From Bradyrhizobium sp. CCGB12 (GTDB lineage: Bacteria; Pseudomonadota; Alphaproteobacteria; Rhizobiales; Xanthobacteraceae): DNA of 64,000 bases. Positions within the stretch are counted from its first letter, which is position 1. Each line of letters begins with the position of its first letter. A program made the position numbers and the translations under genes. Below the pieces are notes generated by a model that searched no databases, was not told the origin of the DNA, and saw nothing but the letters and a program-made list of their open reading frames with translations. Shown in pieces: positions 9,198 to 17,301 of this stretch. Where the stretch lies: NCBI RefSeq assembly GCF_024199845.1, contig NZ_JANADO010000001.1, positions 3,720,001 to 3,784,000 on the forward strand, given 5' to 3'.

Positions 9198-10304
9198 TCA
9201 GGCCGCCACCGATTGGTGGCCGCCATTGTCGCCATAGGCCTCTTCCCGATAGAGCCCGAGACCTTCGATGACGGGTAAATCGTTGAAGCAGAACAGGCAG
9301 GCGTCCTCGCTCGCCGACGCATTGCCGTGCTCGTGCCAGGCCCAGGAGGGAACACAGAAGATGTCGCGCTCCTCCCATTCGAACCGCTTGCCGCCGATGA
9401 TCGAATAGCCGCGCCCCTTGGCGACCTGGTAGATGAAGCTGCCGGTGTGCCGGTGCGACTTGGTCTTTTCACCGGGCCGCAGCAACTGCATGCTCGCGCC
9501 GATCGTCTGCATCACATGCCCGCCAGTGATCGGATTGACGTAGTTCATGAGGATGCCGTCGTAAGGCGAGCCGTCGGTTGCGGCCGCATATTTTTGCAAG
9601 GAATCGTAAGTCGGCTCCCACTCATATTTGAACATGGGCGAATAGCCTTTCGACCAGCGCGAGTCGGCCGGCCGCAGACCGGGATTGCCCCAGGTCTTTG
9701 TCATGTCGTCCACGGGATAGCCGGAAGGCTCCTGCTGGATCTTTGGATGCACGACGAAGAAATTTGCTTCCAGCGCATTGACCAGCGGAATGTCCAGGCC
9801 ATCCTGCCAGATGCACACCGACCCGTTGCCCTCGACGCCATGCTCGTGCCAGGTGCCGTTCGGCGTGAGCACGAAATCCCGCGCGCCCAGCGTCATCTTG
9901 TGACCATCAACGATGGTGTAGGCACCCGCTCCTTCCATGATGAAGCGCAGAGCCGAGGCGGAATGGGCATGGGCCGTGGCAACTTCGCCGGGATGCATCA
10001 CCTGCAATCCCGAATAGAGCCAGCCGACCGCGGCCGAGACGTCGCGGCGGCCGGGATTGTTGAGGTAGATCACCCGCCGCCCCGCCTTCTCCGGCGAGAC
10101 CAGCTCCACCGAGCGCAGCACATGCTCGCGCAGATCGTTGTAGCGCCAGAGCACGGGGACTGAGGCCGATTGCGGCGCCCACGGCTCGATCTTGTTGGCG
10201 ACGGTCCAGAGCGCGCCGGCTTCGTACTTTTCGAGATCCTTGTAATAGGCCTTGAGCTCGGGCGTGTCCTCGACATTGGCCCGGCCGATCACGTTCTCGC
10301 GCAT
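9198..10304 (-). CDS. Bicupin ring-cleavage dioxygenase, gentisate 1,2-dioxygenase family
   Basis: The 368-residue product starts at ATG 10304 with a strong GGAGG seven bases upstream. The open frame continues 5' only because it runs through a palindromic repeat. Two cupin domains are visible. The first contains PGEVATAHAHSASALRFIM with NGTWHEHG, and the second PGEKTKSHRHTGSFIYQVAK with SWAWHEHG, giving histidines for Fe(II). This is the architecture of gentisate/salicylate/1-hydroxy-2-naphthoate dioxygenases that open a hydroxylated ring with O2. The downstream FAH hydrolase is consistent with processing its product. Confidence 0.88.
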   Translation of the reverse strand: MRENVIGRANVEDTPELKAYYKDLEKYEAGALWTVANKIEPWAPQSASVPVLWRYNDLREHVLRSVELVSPEKAGRRVIYLNNPGRRDVSAAVGWLYSGLQVMHPGEVATAHAHSASALRFIMEGAGAYTIVDGHKMTLGARDFVLTPNGTWHEHGVEGNGSVCIWQDGLDIPLVNALEANFFVVHPKIQQEPSGYPVDDMTKTWGNPGLRPADSRWSKGYSPMFKYEWEPTYDSLQKYAAATDGSPYDGILMNYVNPITGGHVMQTIGASMQLLRPGEKTKSHRHTGSFIYQVAKGRGYSIIGGKRFEWEERDIFCVPSWAWHEHGNASASEDACLFCFNDLPVIEGLGLYREEAYGDNGGHQSVAA

Positions 10305-10357
10305 CCTGTCCTCCAAGTCCTGTCTCGTCGTTTCAGCTAGAGCACGATGGCCAAGCT

Positions 10358-10443
10358 CGTCATGCCCGGGCTTGTCCCGGGCATCCACGTTCTTTTTGCT
10401 GCACGAAAGGTCGTGGATGGCCGGGACAAGCCCGGGCATGACG
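10358..10443. repeat. Palindromic intergenic repeat (rhizobial REP/RIME-like hairpin)
   Basis: Two 32-base arms at 10358-10389 and 10412-10443 are inverted repeats with a single mismatch and a 22-base loop. The arms contain CATGCCCGGGCTTGTCCCGG. When translated they give the PGLVPGIH / RDKPGHD peptides seen as false N-terminal extensions in many Bradyrhizobium annotations. It sits between the nitrilase and dioxygenase genes and could form a strong mRNA stem within the operon. Confidence 0.85.
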
Positions 10444-10501
10444 GTGTGGAAGTATTAGCACCATGCTTCAAGCCAGCGTATCCCAAACCATTATTCCGAT
10501 C

Positions 10502-11506
10502 TCAGCGGGATGGGTGTGAAGCCCTGCTCCGGGCATCGCCCTCACCGTCCGCCAGACCCAACGGCGCCAGCGGCCGGCGGTTGACCCGCAAATCGAAAAT
10601 GTCGAATCGGTTGTAGTGCCCGACGATGTCATGCATCTGCTTCGGCTGGATGCAGCGCTCGAGCTCGATATCGGCGTAGACGATGCCTTCATCGTCGATC
10701 AAGGGAGTACCGACCACGCGACCGTCGGGACCGATGATGCCGGAGAATGCGCTCGATTTGCGCTGCAAGCGCGCACGCGCGTCGGGAACGATTGTTTCCA
10801 TCGCCGCGATGATCTCTTCCGACACCGTCGAGCAGGAGACGATCGTAAAAATCTTGCCTTCGAAGGAATGGGCAATCGCGCGCAGCTTGATCGCCTCCGC
10901 CATGTCGTAGTCTGGAGGCGCCACGGGAAGCGAGATGTAGCTGGCGACATGCACGAGCTCACCCTGGCCGAGCAGCGCGAAACGCGCGAGCGTGTTGGTG
11001 TTCTCGCCGCATGCCAGCCCGCCGAGACGCCCGATCTCGGTATCATAGACGCGCAGGCTCGATCCGTCACCGCCGGTCCAGGTCAGCTTCTCTGCCCAGG
11101 TCGGCACCAGCTTGCGGTGCTTGCCGAGCAGCGCGCCGTCGGGCCCGATGAAAACAAGGGTATTGTAGATCGCGCCCAGCGAGACCGGGCTGCGCTCGTT
11201 GACGCCGAGCACGACGTAGCACCCGGTCTCGCGCGCGGCCTTCCTGACGACGTCGATCTCGGGACCCGGCACCAGCACCGATGCCTTGACAAGCTTCTCG
11301 AACCACGCGCTGCCCGTGACGGGATCAGTGATCCAGTTCCAGTAGGGATAGCCGGGAACGAACACTTCGGGGAACGCGACGAGTTTCGCGCCATTGGCCG
11401 CGGCCTCACGCACCAGTGAGGCCGCCTTCTCCACGGTCGCGCCCGCGTTGAGATAGACTGGTGAAGCCTGGACGGCGGCGGCTCTAAAGCGAGGCAGCTT
11501 CAGCAT
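10502..11506 (-). CDS. Nitrilase
   Basis: The 334-residue protein has the complete carbon-nitrogen hydrolase catalytic set: Glu47 in FPEVFVPGYPYW, Lys132 in KHRKLVPTW and Cys166 in LACGENTNTLARFALL. The CGENxNxLARF context is that of true nitrilases (aliphatic or arylacetonitrilase), which convert R-CN to R-COOH plus ammonia, rather than amidases. It is the promoter-proximal gene of the minus-strand operon and is divergent from iorA. With an oxygenase region nearby, an arylacetonitrile such as indole-3-acetonitrile is a plausible substrate, but this is inference. Confidence 0.9.
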   Translation of the reverse strand: MLKLPRFRAAAVQASPVYLNAGATVEKAASLVREAAANGAKLVAFPEVFVPGYPYWNWITDPVTGSAWFEKLVKASVLVPGPEIDVVRKAARETGCYVVLGVNERSPVSLGAIYNTLVFIGPDGALLGKHRKLVPTWAEKLTWTGGDGSSLRVYDTEIGRLGGLACGENTNTLARFALLGQGELVHVASYISLPVAPPDYDMAEAIKLRAIAHSFEGKIFTIVSCSTVSEEIIAAMETIVPDARARLQRKSSAFSGIIGPDGRVVGTPLIDDEGIVYADIELERCIQPKQMHDIVGHYNRFDIFDLRVNRRPLAPLGLADGEGDARSRASHPSR

Positions 11507-11581
11507 CGGCCCTACCCTGTCGCTGGCTCATGACCGCCTTGCCGGAGAGAAGATCCGCAGGCGTGATAGCATGGCTCGGCG

Positions 11582-11610
11582 TTGACTTACTTCACATATA
11601 AACGTATGCT
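11582..11610 (+). promoter_or_regulatory. Sigma70-type promoter of iorA
   Basis: A -35 box TTGACT (11582-11587), a 17-base spacer and a -10 box TATGCT (11605-11610) give a near-consensus promoter. Its start site would lie about 17 bases before the iorA ATG, with GGAGG between them. The -10 is inside the dyad. Confidence 0.65.
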
Positions 11611-11618
11611 ATAGCATA
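11605..11618. promoter_or_regulatory. Perfect palindrome TATGCTATAGCATA, likely MarR-type operator
   Basis: This is a perfect 14-bp dyad overlapping the -10 box of the iorA promoter. The same outer half-sites, TATG-N6-CATA, recur next to the -10 of the ring-oxygenase reductase promoter at 21727-21740. Two MarR regulators are encoded between these operons, so one is the probable binder. Confidence 0.65.
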
Positions 11619-11633
11619 TTTCTGGAGGCTGCA

Positions 11634-13793
11634 ATGGCTGAACGGTCTTTTGCTCGTGAAGTCGAGGATCTCCGGCTCGGCGACGGCGATACGTTCCGCG
11701 GCGAAGGCATCCTCGCCATTACCAAGGCGCTGCTGCAATCGGGCGTCGCCTATGTCGGCGGCTACCAGGGCTCGCCGATCTCGCACCTGATGGACGTGCT
11801 CGCCGACGCCAAGGACGTGCTCGACGATCTCGGCGTCGTGTTCCAGAGCTCCGCCAACGAAGCAGCGGCGGCGGCGATGCTGTCGGCCTCGGTGATGTAT
11901 CCCCTGCGCGGCGCGGTGGCGTGGAAGTCGACCGTCGGCACCAACGTCGCCTCGGATGCGCTCGCCAATCTCGCCTCGGGCGGCGTCACCGGCGGCACCA
12001 TGATCATCGTCGGCGAGGACTATGGCGAAGGCTCCTCCATCATGCAGGAGCGCACCCACGCCTTCGCGATGAAGTCGCAGATGTGGCTGCTCGATCCCCG
12101 CCCCGAGCATGAATGCATCGTCAACCTGATCGAGAAGGGCTTTGAGCTCTCCGAGTTCTCGAATACGCCGGTGATGCTGGAGGTGCGCGTTCGCGCCTGT
12201 CACATGCACGGCAGCTTCGCCTGCAAGGACAATGTCAGGCCCGCGCACACCATCAAGGACGCGCTCAACAATCCCAAGCGCGACGTCAATCGCATCGTGC
12301 TGCCGCCGGCGGCCTATGAGCACGAGCAGGAGAAGATCAAGACGCGGATGCCCGCGGCGATCGGCTTCATCCGGGACAACAAGCTGAATGAATGGATGGG
12401 GCCGAAGCAGAGCAAGGTCGGCATCATCATGCAGGGCGGCATGTACAACAATGTCATCCGCGCGCTGCAATATCTCGGGCTGTCGGACGCCTACGGCAAT
12501 ACGCAGATCCCGCTCTACATCATGAACGTCACCTACCCCGTAATAGACGCGGAGGTCGCGGAGTTCTGTCTCGACAAGGACGCCGTGCTCGTCGTCGAGG
12601 AAGGCCAGCCGGAATATCTGGAGCAGGCGATCAACACGGTGCTGCGGCGCAAGGACATCCAGGCGCGCGTCCATGGCAAGGACGTGCTGCCGATGGGCGG
12701 CGACTACACCGCGCAGGTCCTGCTCGGCGGCGTCAGGGAATTTCTGGAGAAGACCGAGCCGCGGCTGCTCGGCAACCGGCCGCCCGCGCCGGATGCAGCG
12801 CCCGTGCTCAATCACCCCGCGGTCGAGAAGCTCAAGCAGGTGGTGCCGGCGCGCCCGCCCGGGCTTTGCACCGGCTGTCCGGAACGGCCGATCTTCGCCG
12901 CCATGAAGCTGGTCGAAGAAGAACTCGGCCAGCACCACATCTCGGCCGACATCGGCTGTCATCTGTTCTCGATCCTGCCGCCGTTCAACATCGGCGCGAC
13001 CACCATGGGCTTCGGCCTTGGCCCGGCCTCGACTTCGGCCTTCAACGTCAAGGCCGACAAGCGCTCGATCGCCGTGATGGGCGACGGCGGCTTCTGGCAC
13101 AACGGATTGACCAGTGGCATCGGCAATGCCGTCTTCAACAAGCATGACGGCGTCTTCGTCATCGTCGATAATTACTACACTTCGGCCACCGGCGGTCAGG
13201 ACATCCTGTCCTCGCGCGCGATCAACAAGCGGCGCAAGACCAACAATTCGATCGTGCAGGCCGTGAAGGGCATCGGCGGCCAATGGGTCCGCCAGATCGA
13301 CCGCACCTATGACGTCGGCAAGATGCGCGACACGCTGAAGGACGCGCTGACGACCAAGGACGAAGGTCCGAAGGTCATCGTCGCCTCTTCCGAATGCATG
13401 CTGAACAAGCAGCGCCGCGTGAAGCCGCAAATCAACAAGGCGATCAAGGACGGCGAGCGTATCGTCAAGGAGCGCTTTGGCGTCGACGAGGACGTGTGCA
13501 CCGGGGACCACGCCTGCATCCGGCTCTCCGGCTGCCCGTCGCTGTCGGTGAAACAGCTCGACGATCCCCTGCGCGACGACCCGGTCGCAGCAATCGACAA
13601 TTCCTGCGTCGGATGCGGCAATTGCGGCGAGGTCTCCGAGGCCGCCGTGCTCTGCCCTTCGTTCTATCGGGCCGATGTCATCCATAATCCGACCGGCTGG
13701 GACAAGTTCAAGTCGAAGGTCGCCATGACCGTGATCGGCTGGCTCCAGCGTCGGCGCGACCGCCGGCGGCCGGCACTCGAGGCACTGGCATGA
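11634..13793 (+). CDS. iorA: Indolepyruvate ferredoxin oxidoreductase alpha subunit (IorA-type)
   Basis: This 719-residue protein resembles IorA. The N-terminal part is a pyrimidine-binding/transketolase-like domain (YVGGYQGSPISHLMD). The TPP pyrophosphate-binding domain is in the second half (MGDGGFWHNGLTSGIGNA, then IVDNYYTSATGGQ). A cysteine-rich C-terminus includes CVGCGNCGEV and further cysteines for iron-sulfur clusters. The enzyme oxidatively decarboxylates an aryl-2-oxoacid such as indolepyruvate to the acyl-CoA with ferredoxin reduction. The start ATG has a strong GGAGG seven bases upstream. It overlaps iorB by four bases. No ferredoxin gene is visible nearby. Confidence 0.92.
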   Translation: MAERSFAREVEDLRLGDGDTFRGEGILAITKALLQSGVAYVGGYQGSPISHLMDVLADAKDVLDDLGVVFQSSANEAAAAAMLSASVMYPLRGAVAWKSTVGTNVASDALANLASGGVTGGTMIIVGEDYGEGSSIMQERTHAFAMKSQMWLLDPRPEHECIVNLIEKGFELSEFSNTPVMLEVRVRACHMHGSFACKDNVRPAHTIKDALNNPKRDVNRIVLPPAAYEHEQEKIKTRMPAAIGFIRDNKLNEWMGPKQSKVGIIMQGGMYNNVIRALQYLGLSDAYGNTQIPLYIMNVTYPVIDAEVAEFCLDKDAVLVVEEGQPEYLEQAINTVLRRKDIQARVHGKDVLPMGGDYTAQVLLGGVREFLEKTEPRLLGNRPPAPDAAPVLNHPAVEKLKQVVPARPPGLCTGCPERPIFAAMKLVEEELGQHHISADIGCHLFSILPPFNIGATTMGFGLGPASTSAFNVKADKRSIAVMGDGGFWHNGLTSGIGNAVFNKHDGVFVIVDNYYTSATGGQDILSSRAINKRRKTNNSIVQAVKGIGGQWVRQIDRTYDVGKMRDTLKDALTTKDEGPKVIVASSECMLNKQRRVKPQINKAIKDGERIVKERFGVDEDVCTGDHACIRLSGCPSLSVKQLDDPLRDDPVAAIDNSCVGCGNCGEVSEAAVLCPSFYRADVIHNPTGWDKFKSKVAMTVIGWLQRRRDRRRPALEALA

Positions 13794-15355
13794 GGGACGA
13801 GACAGTCCGGCTGGCCCTGCCCGCCGCTGGCGAAGCAACCGAGCGGCCGATCTCGATCGCGATCGTCGCGATGGGCGGCCAGGGTGGCGGCGTCTTGACC
13901 GACTGGATCGTCCAGCTCGCCGAGAACCACGGCTGGGTCGCGCAGTCGACCTCGGTGCCCGGCGTCGCCCAGCGCACCGGCGCCACGATCTACTACATCG
14001 AGGCGATGCCGCCGCTGGACGGCCGCAAGCCGATCCTGTCGCTGATGCCGACCCCTGGCGACGTCGACGTCGTGATGGCGGCGGAGTTCATGGAGGCCGG
14101 CCGATCCATCCTGCGCGGCCTCGTGACCCCGGATCGCACCACGCTGATTGCGTCCAACCACCGGTCGTTCGCGATCGGCGAGAAGATCGCGCCGGGCAAC
14201 GGCATCGCCGACGGCGGCGCCGTCACCGGCGCGATCGGGATAGCCGCGAAGACCGAGATCATCTTCGACCTGAATGCGCTGGCGATCGCGCATGGCAGCG
14301 TCATCTCGGCGGCGATGTTCGGCGCGCTCGCAGCGGCCAGCGTGCTGCCGTTCAGTCGCGACAGCTATCTCGACGTGATCCGCGCCGGTGGCAAAGGCGC
14401 GAAGGCCAGCGTCGAGACGTTTGAGGCCGCCTTTGAGCGGGTCAAGACCGGCCCTGCCGAAATCGCAGCGCCCGTGCAAGCCAAACCGGGCGACAAGATC
14501 CCCTCCTCCGCCACGCCCGATCCGCATCTCGGTGCGCTCGTCGCCAGATTGAATCGGGAGCTGCCCGAGCCTGCGCTGACCATGGCGCGCGCCGGCTTGA
14601 GGAAGGCCGTCGACTTCCAGGATATCGCCTATGGCGGCGAATATCTCGACATCCTCAAAGCGCTGCACGCGGCCGATCAAAGCGCCGGTGGTGGCTCGCG
14701 CGCCTATGCCTTCACGGAAGCTGCGGCAAAGTACCTTGCCAACGCCATGACCTATGACGACGTCATCCGCGTCGCCGACCTCAAGACCCGCGCCGGTCGC
14801 CGCGCGCGCATCGAGAGCGAGCTCGAGATGTCGGATGGACAGGTGCTCCAGACCACCGAGTTCATGCATCCGCGCATAGAGGAAGTGATGGGCATGCTGC
14901 CCGCGGGTTTCGGCCGCTGGCTCGGCGCGCGGCCGCGCCTGCTCGGCTGGCTCGATCGCCGCGTCAACAAGGGACGGCGTGTGCGGACCTATTCATTGCC
15001 CTGGTTCCTGGCGCTCTATGTCGTGGGCGGGATGCGCGGCCTGCGCCGCCGCTCGCTGCGTCACGTCATCGAGACGGCTCACAGGGACAGATGGCTCAAG
15101 GCCGCGACCGACGCGGTCGGCACCAATTACCAGCTCGGTGTTGAGATCCTGCAATGCCGCCGCCTCGTGAAGGGCTATTCGGATACCCACAGCCGTGGGC
15201 TGTCGAAATTCGACAGGACGCTCGCGGCCATCAAGCTGGTCGAGCGACGCGAGGATGCCGCCGACTGGGCGCGCCGCCTGCGCGAGGCTGCTCTGAAGGA
15301 CAGCGCCGGCACGGCGCTCGACGGCGTGATCCAGACCATCAAGACTTTTGCATGA
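13790..15355 (+). CDS. iorB: Indolepyruvate oxidoreductase beta subunit (IorB-type), extended
   Basis: The first 200 or so residues are the gamma-type catalytic domain of 2-oxoacid oxidoreductases (VAMGGQGGGVLTDWI, SVPGVAQRTGATIYYIE). At 521 residues it is far longer than archaeal IorB (about 200), owing to a roughly 300-residue C-terminal extension of the DUF6537-like kind seen in aerobic proteobacterial homologues. The start is coupled to iorA by ATGA. The two subunits would form one cytosolic complex. Its presence with aryl catabolic genes suggests it handles an aromatic 2-oxoacid or its CoA ester. Confidence 0.9.
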   Translation: MRDETVRLALPAAGEATERPISIAIVAMGGQGGGVLTDWIVQLAENHGWVAQSTSVPGVAQRTGATIYYIEAMPPLDGRKPILSLMPTPGDVDVVMAAEFMEAGRSILRGLVTPDRTTLIASNHRSFAIGEKIAPGNGIADGGAVTGAIGIAAKTEIIFDLNALAIAHGSVISAAMFGALAAASVLPFSRDSYLDVIRAGGKGAKASVETFEAAFERVKTGPAEIAAPVQAKPGDKIPSSATPDPHLGALVARLNRELPEPALTMARAGLRKAVDFQDIAYGGEYLDILKALHAADQSAGGGSRAYAFTEAAAKYLANAMTYDDVIRVADLKTRAGRRARIESELEMSDGQVLQTTEFMHPRIEEVMGMLPAGFGRWLGARPRLLGWLDRRVNKGRRVRTYSLPWFLALYVVGGMRGLRRRSLRHVIETAHRDRWLKAATDAVGTNYQLGVEILQCRRLVKGYSDTHSRGLSKFDRTLAAIKLVERREDAADWARRLREAALKDSAGTALDGVIQTIKTFA

Positions 15356-15511
15356 TTCCATCGGAGCGGGACGCAGGATTGGATTGCCGTTCGCCCCGCA
15401 GGACGTCAGGATCAGGCGACTTGACTACGTTTCTCAGATTGTTAATCGGAGCGACAAACCCGCGATAATCTCCTCAACTCGACGAGACATTCTGTACTCG
15501 ATGGTCATGCG

Positions 15512-16006
15512 ATGCCGGCAGCACTCAAAGAGAACATTGTTCCCGTCCCTGGGCAGATCGAAACCCGGCTCTGGCTCCAATTGCTGTCGCTGCATGGCGA
15601 GCTGTTCGCCTCGCTGAATTCGATGCTCAATTCGGAGTTCGGCCTGTCGCTCGCAAAATTCGACGTGCTGGCCCAGCTCGATCGTTACCCGGATGGTCTT
15701 GCGCTCGGGCAACTGTCGCAAAATCTGAAAGTCACCGGCGGCAATGTCTCCGGCCTGGTGCAGCGTCTTCTCGCCGACGACCTCATCAGCAAGGAAATGT
15801 CGAGCGAGGACCGACGGTCCTTCATCGTACGCCTGACGCCGAAGGGCGAAGCGCTGTTCAGGAAGGCAGCCGACGTCCACAAGAAGCATCTCGGCAAACG
15901 GCTCGAGAACGTTTCATCCAGGGAGCTGGATGTCGCGCTGTCCGTGCTGAAATCCCTTTCCTCAAAACTTCATACCGAGACCAAGAAGCAAAGTCGCAAG
16001 AGATAA
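15512..16006 (+). CDS. MarR-family transcriptional regulator (first of two)
   Basis: The 164-residue protein has the MarR winged helix: LAQLDRYPDGLALGQLSQNL, the recognition helix TGGNVSGLVQRLLADDLI and the wing SEDRRSFIVRLTPKGEALF. Flanking helices serve dimerisation. It is followed without a gap by a second MarR gene (TAATG overlap). It lies 156 bases after iorB and could be co-transcribed. It is a candidate repressor for the TATG-N6-CATA dyads in front of iorA and the oxygenase operon; a phenolic or indolic ligand would relieve repression. That role is inferred from location. Confidence 0.9.
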   Translation: MPAALKENIVPVPGQIETRLWLQLLSLHGELFASLNSMLNSEFGLSLAKFDVLAQLDRYPDGLALGQLSQNLKVTGGNVSGLVQRLLADDLISKEMSSEDRRSFIVRLTPKGEALFRKAADVHKKHLGKRLENVSSRELDVALSVLKSLSSKLHTETKKQSRKR

Positions 16007-16488
16007 TGGCCAGAGAATCCAAGAGCAGATGGAAGTCGGGTCCGCCAAGGACAAGGGACCAGCTGCAAACCTACATCCCGTATTTGTTCAACCGGCTCGC
16101 CAATCGCTGGAATCTCGATCAGAATCGCGACCTCAGCGAACACGGCGTCAACAATGTCGTGTTCCGGACGCTGTCGGTGCTGTTCATCTACAAGACCCTC
16201 ACCGTCAACGAGGTCGCCGTTCTCGCGGTGACCGAGCAGTCGACCGCGAGCCGCATGGTCGAGTCCATGGTGTCATCGGGCCTCGTCAAGCGCGAGATCG
16301 CCGAGGAAGACCAGCGCCGCCGCGTCGTGGGACTGACGCCGGACGGCGAAGCACTGCTGCGCAAGATCTGGCCGATCATGGCGAACAACTACGACAAGCT
16401 GATCGAAGGCATCGAGCCCGACGACATCGAGGTCTGCGCGCGCGTGCTGGCCAGGATGGTCGAGAACATCCGCCAGAATCAGATCTGA
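16006..16488 (+). CDS. MarR-family transcriptional regulator (second of two)
   Basis: This 160-residue MarR protein starts at the ATG that overlaps the TAA of the previous gene. The wHTH shows TVNEVAVLAVTEQSTASRMV, the turn SSGLVKREIAEEDQRRR and the wing VVGLTPDGEALL. It is clearly diverged from its neighbour, so it is not a recent duplicate. Two MarR regulators in one transcript suggest either heteromeric control or two ligands for the adjacent catabolic operons. Confidence 0.9.
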   Translation: MARESKSRWKSGPPRTRDQLQTYIPYLFNRLANRWNLDQNRDLSEHGVNNVVFRTLSVLFIYKTLTVNEVAVLAVTEQSTASRMVESMVSSGLVKREIAEEDQRRRVVGLTPDGEALLRKIWPIMANNYDKLIEGIEPDDIEVCARVLARMVENIRQNQI

Positions 16489-16503
16489 CTCTGTTTGTTT
16501 GGC

Positions 16504-16569
16504 GCATGATCTTTTCGGAAAACCGCTTCACACTTTGCGCTAACGCGGCCCTCCGGGTCCGGATCATGC
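16504..16569. repeat. Rhizobial intergenic repeat with GCATGATC/GATCATGC ends, between convergent genes
   Basis: The stretch begins GCATGATCTTTTCGGAAAAC and ends in the inverted GATCATGC. This arrangement is a frequent intergenic repeat in Bradyrhizobium-type genomes. It lies exactly between convergent genes and may also serve as a bidirectional terminator. Confidence 0.6.
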
Positions 16570-16570
16570 T

Positions 16571-17299
16571 TTACGGGCCAAGTCCGACGAGGCTGGTGCC
16601 GCCGCAGACATAGAGCACCTGGCCGGTGACGAAATCCGAGTGCGCGTCGAGGAAGAACGAGATGGCGTGCGCGACATCCTCGCGCGAGCCGAGCCGCCCG
16701 ACCGGCACGTTGCGCGCCATCCGCTCCTGCTGCTCGGAGCCCTTCGGGATAACGCCCCAGAAATTATCGGTCAGGATCGGCCCCGGCGCCACGACATTCA
16801 CGGTGATGCCGCTCGCGGCAAGCTCCAGCGCCCAGGTCCGCGCCATGCCGTGCACGCCGGCCTTGGTCGCCGAATAGGCCGAGCGCGTCGCCGCGCCCAT
16901 CGCGGCGCGCGAGCTGACGAACACGATGCGCCCGAAACGGTGCGAACGCATCCTCTCCAGCGCGGCCTGGGTCAAGAGCATCGGCGCGCCCAGATGCAGC
17001 TGCGCCAGCATCACAATGTCTTCCGGCTTCGCATCGGGCAGCAGGTTGGGCAGGATGACGCCGGCATTGTGCACGAGGCCATCGACGGCGTGATCCCGGC
17101 AGATCTCCTGCGCGATCGCGCGCGTCTCCTCGATGGAGGTCAGATCCGCGCGATAGGCGGTGAGCAGGTCATGCGTCCAGCCGGGCTTCTCCAGCCCGAC
17201 CGAGACCACACGCTGCCCGCGCTCGACGAGCTTCTTCGCCAGCGCCTCGCCGATCCCCGAATTGCCGCCGGTGATGAGTGTGGTGCGGATCTCGCTCAT
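16571..17299 (-). CDS. Short-chain dehydrogenase/reductase (SDR)
   Basis: The 242-residue classical SDR starts at ATG 17299, two bases after the stop of the CoA ligase gene. The cofactor motif TGGNSGIG is at 10-17, NAG at 78-80, the catalytic serine at about 130 and the YSATK motif gives Tyr142 and Lys146. The family oxidises or reduces hydroxyl groups with NAD(P). As last gene of an operon with a ring-hydroxylating dioxygenase it may act as the dihydrodiol dehydrogenase or as a side-chain dehydrogenase; sequence alone cannot decide. Confidence 0.88.
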   Translation of the reverse strand: MSEIRTTLITGGNSGIGEALAKKLVERGQRVVSVGLEKPGWTHDLLTAYRADLTSIEETRAIAQEICRDHAVDGLVHNAGVILPNLLPDAKPEDIVMLAQLHLGAPMLLTQAALERMRSHRFGRIVFVSSRAAMGAATRSAYSATKAGVHGMARTWALELAASGITVNVVAPGPILTDNFWGVIPKGSEQQERMARNVPVGRLGSREDVAHAISFFLDAHSDFVTGQVLYVCGGTSLVGLGP

Positions 17300-17301
17300 G
17301 A

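Larger units (their letters stand above)
11507..11633. promoter_or_regulatory. Divergent promoter region, nitrilase / iorA
   Basis: This 127-base region separates the two divergent operons. It holds the iorA promoter and a 14-bp perfect dyad (annotated separately) that could control both directions. Confidence 0.7.

Noticed and set aside
10304..10439. Extended N-terminus of the bicupin dioxygenase
   Set aside because: The extra 45 codons are the translated palindromic repeat; the internal ATG has the good ribosome binding site.
11592..13838. A 748-codon minus-strand frame opposite iorA
   Set aside because: It is the mirror of a GC-rich coding gene with strong conserved motifs on the plus strand; its own sequence is low-complexity Asp/Arg/His/Val and matches nothing.
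15356..15511. A third TATG-N6-CATA site in front of the MarR genes
   Set aside because: None was found by eye; no autoregulatory copy can be claimed.
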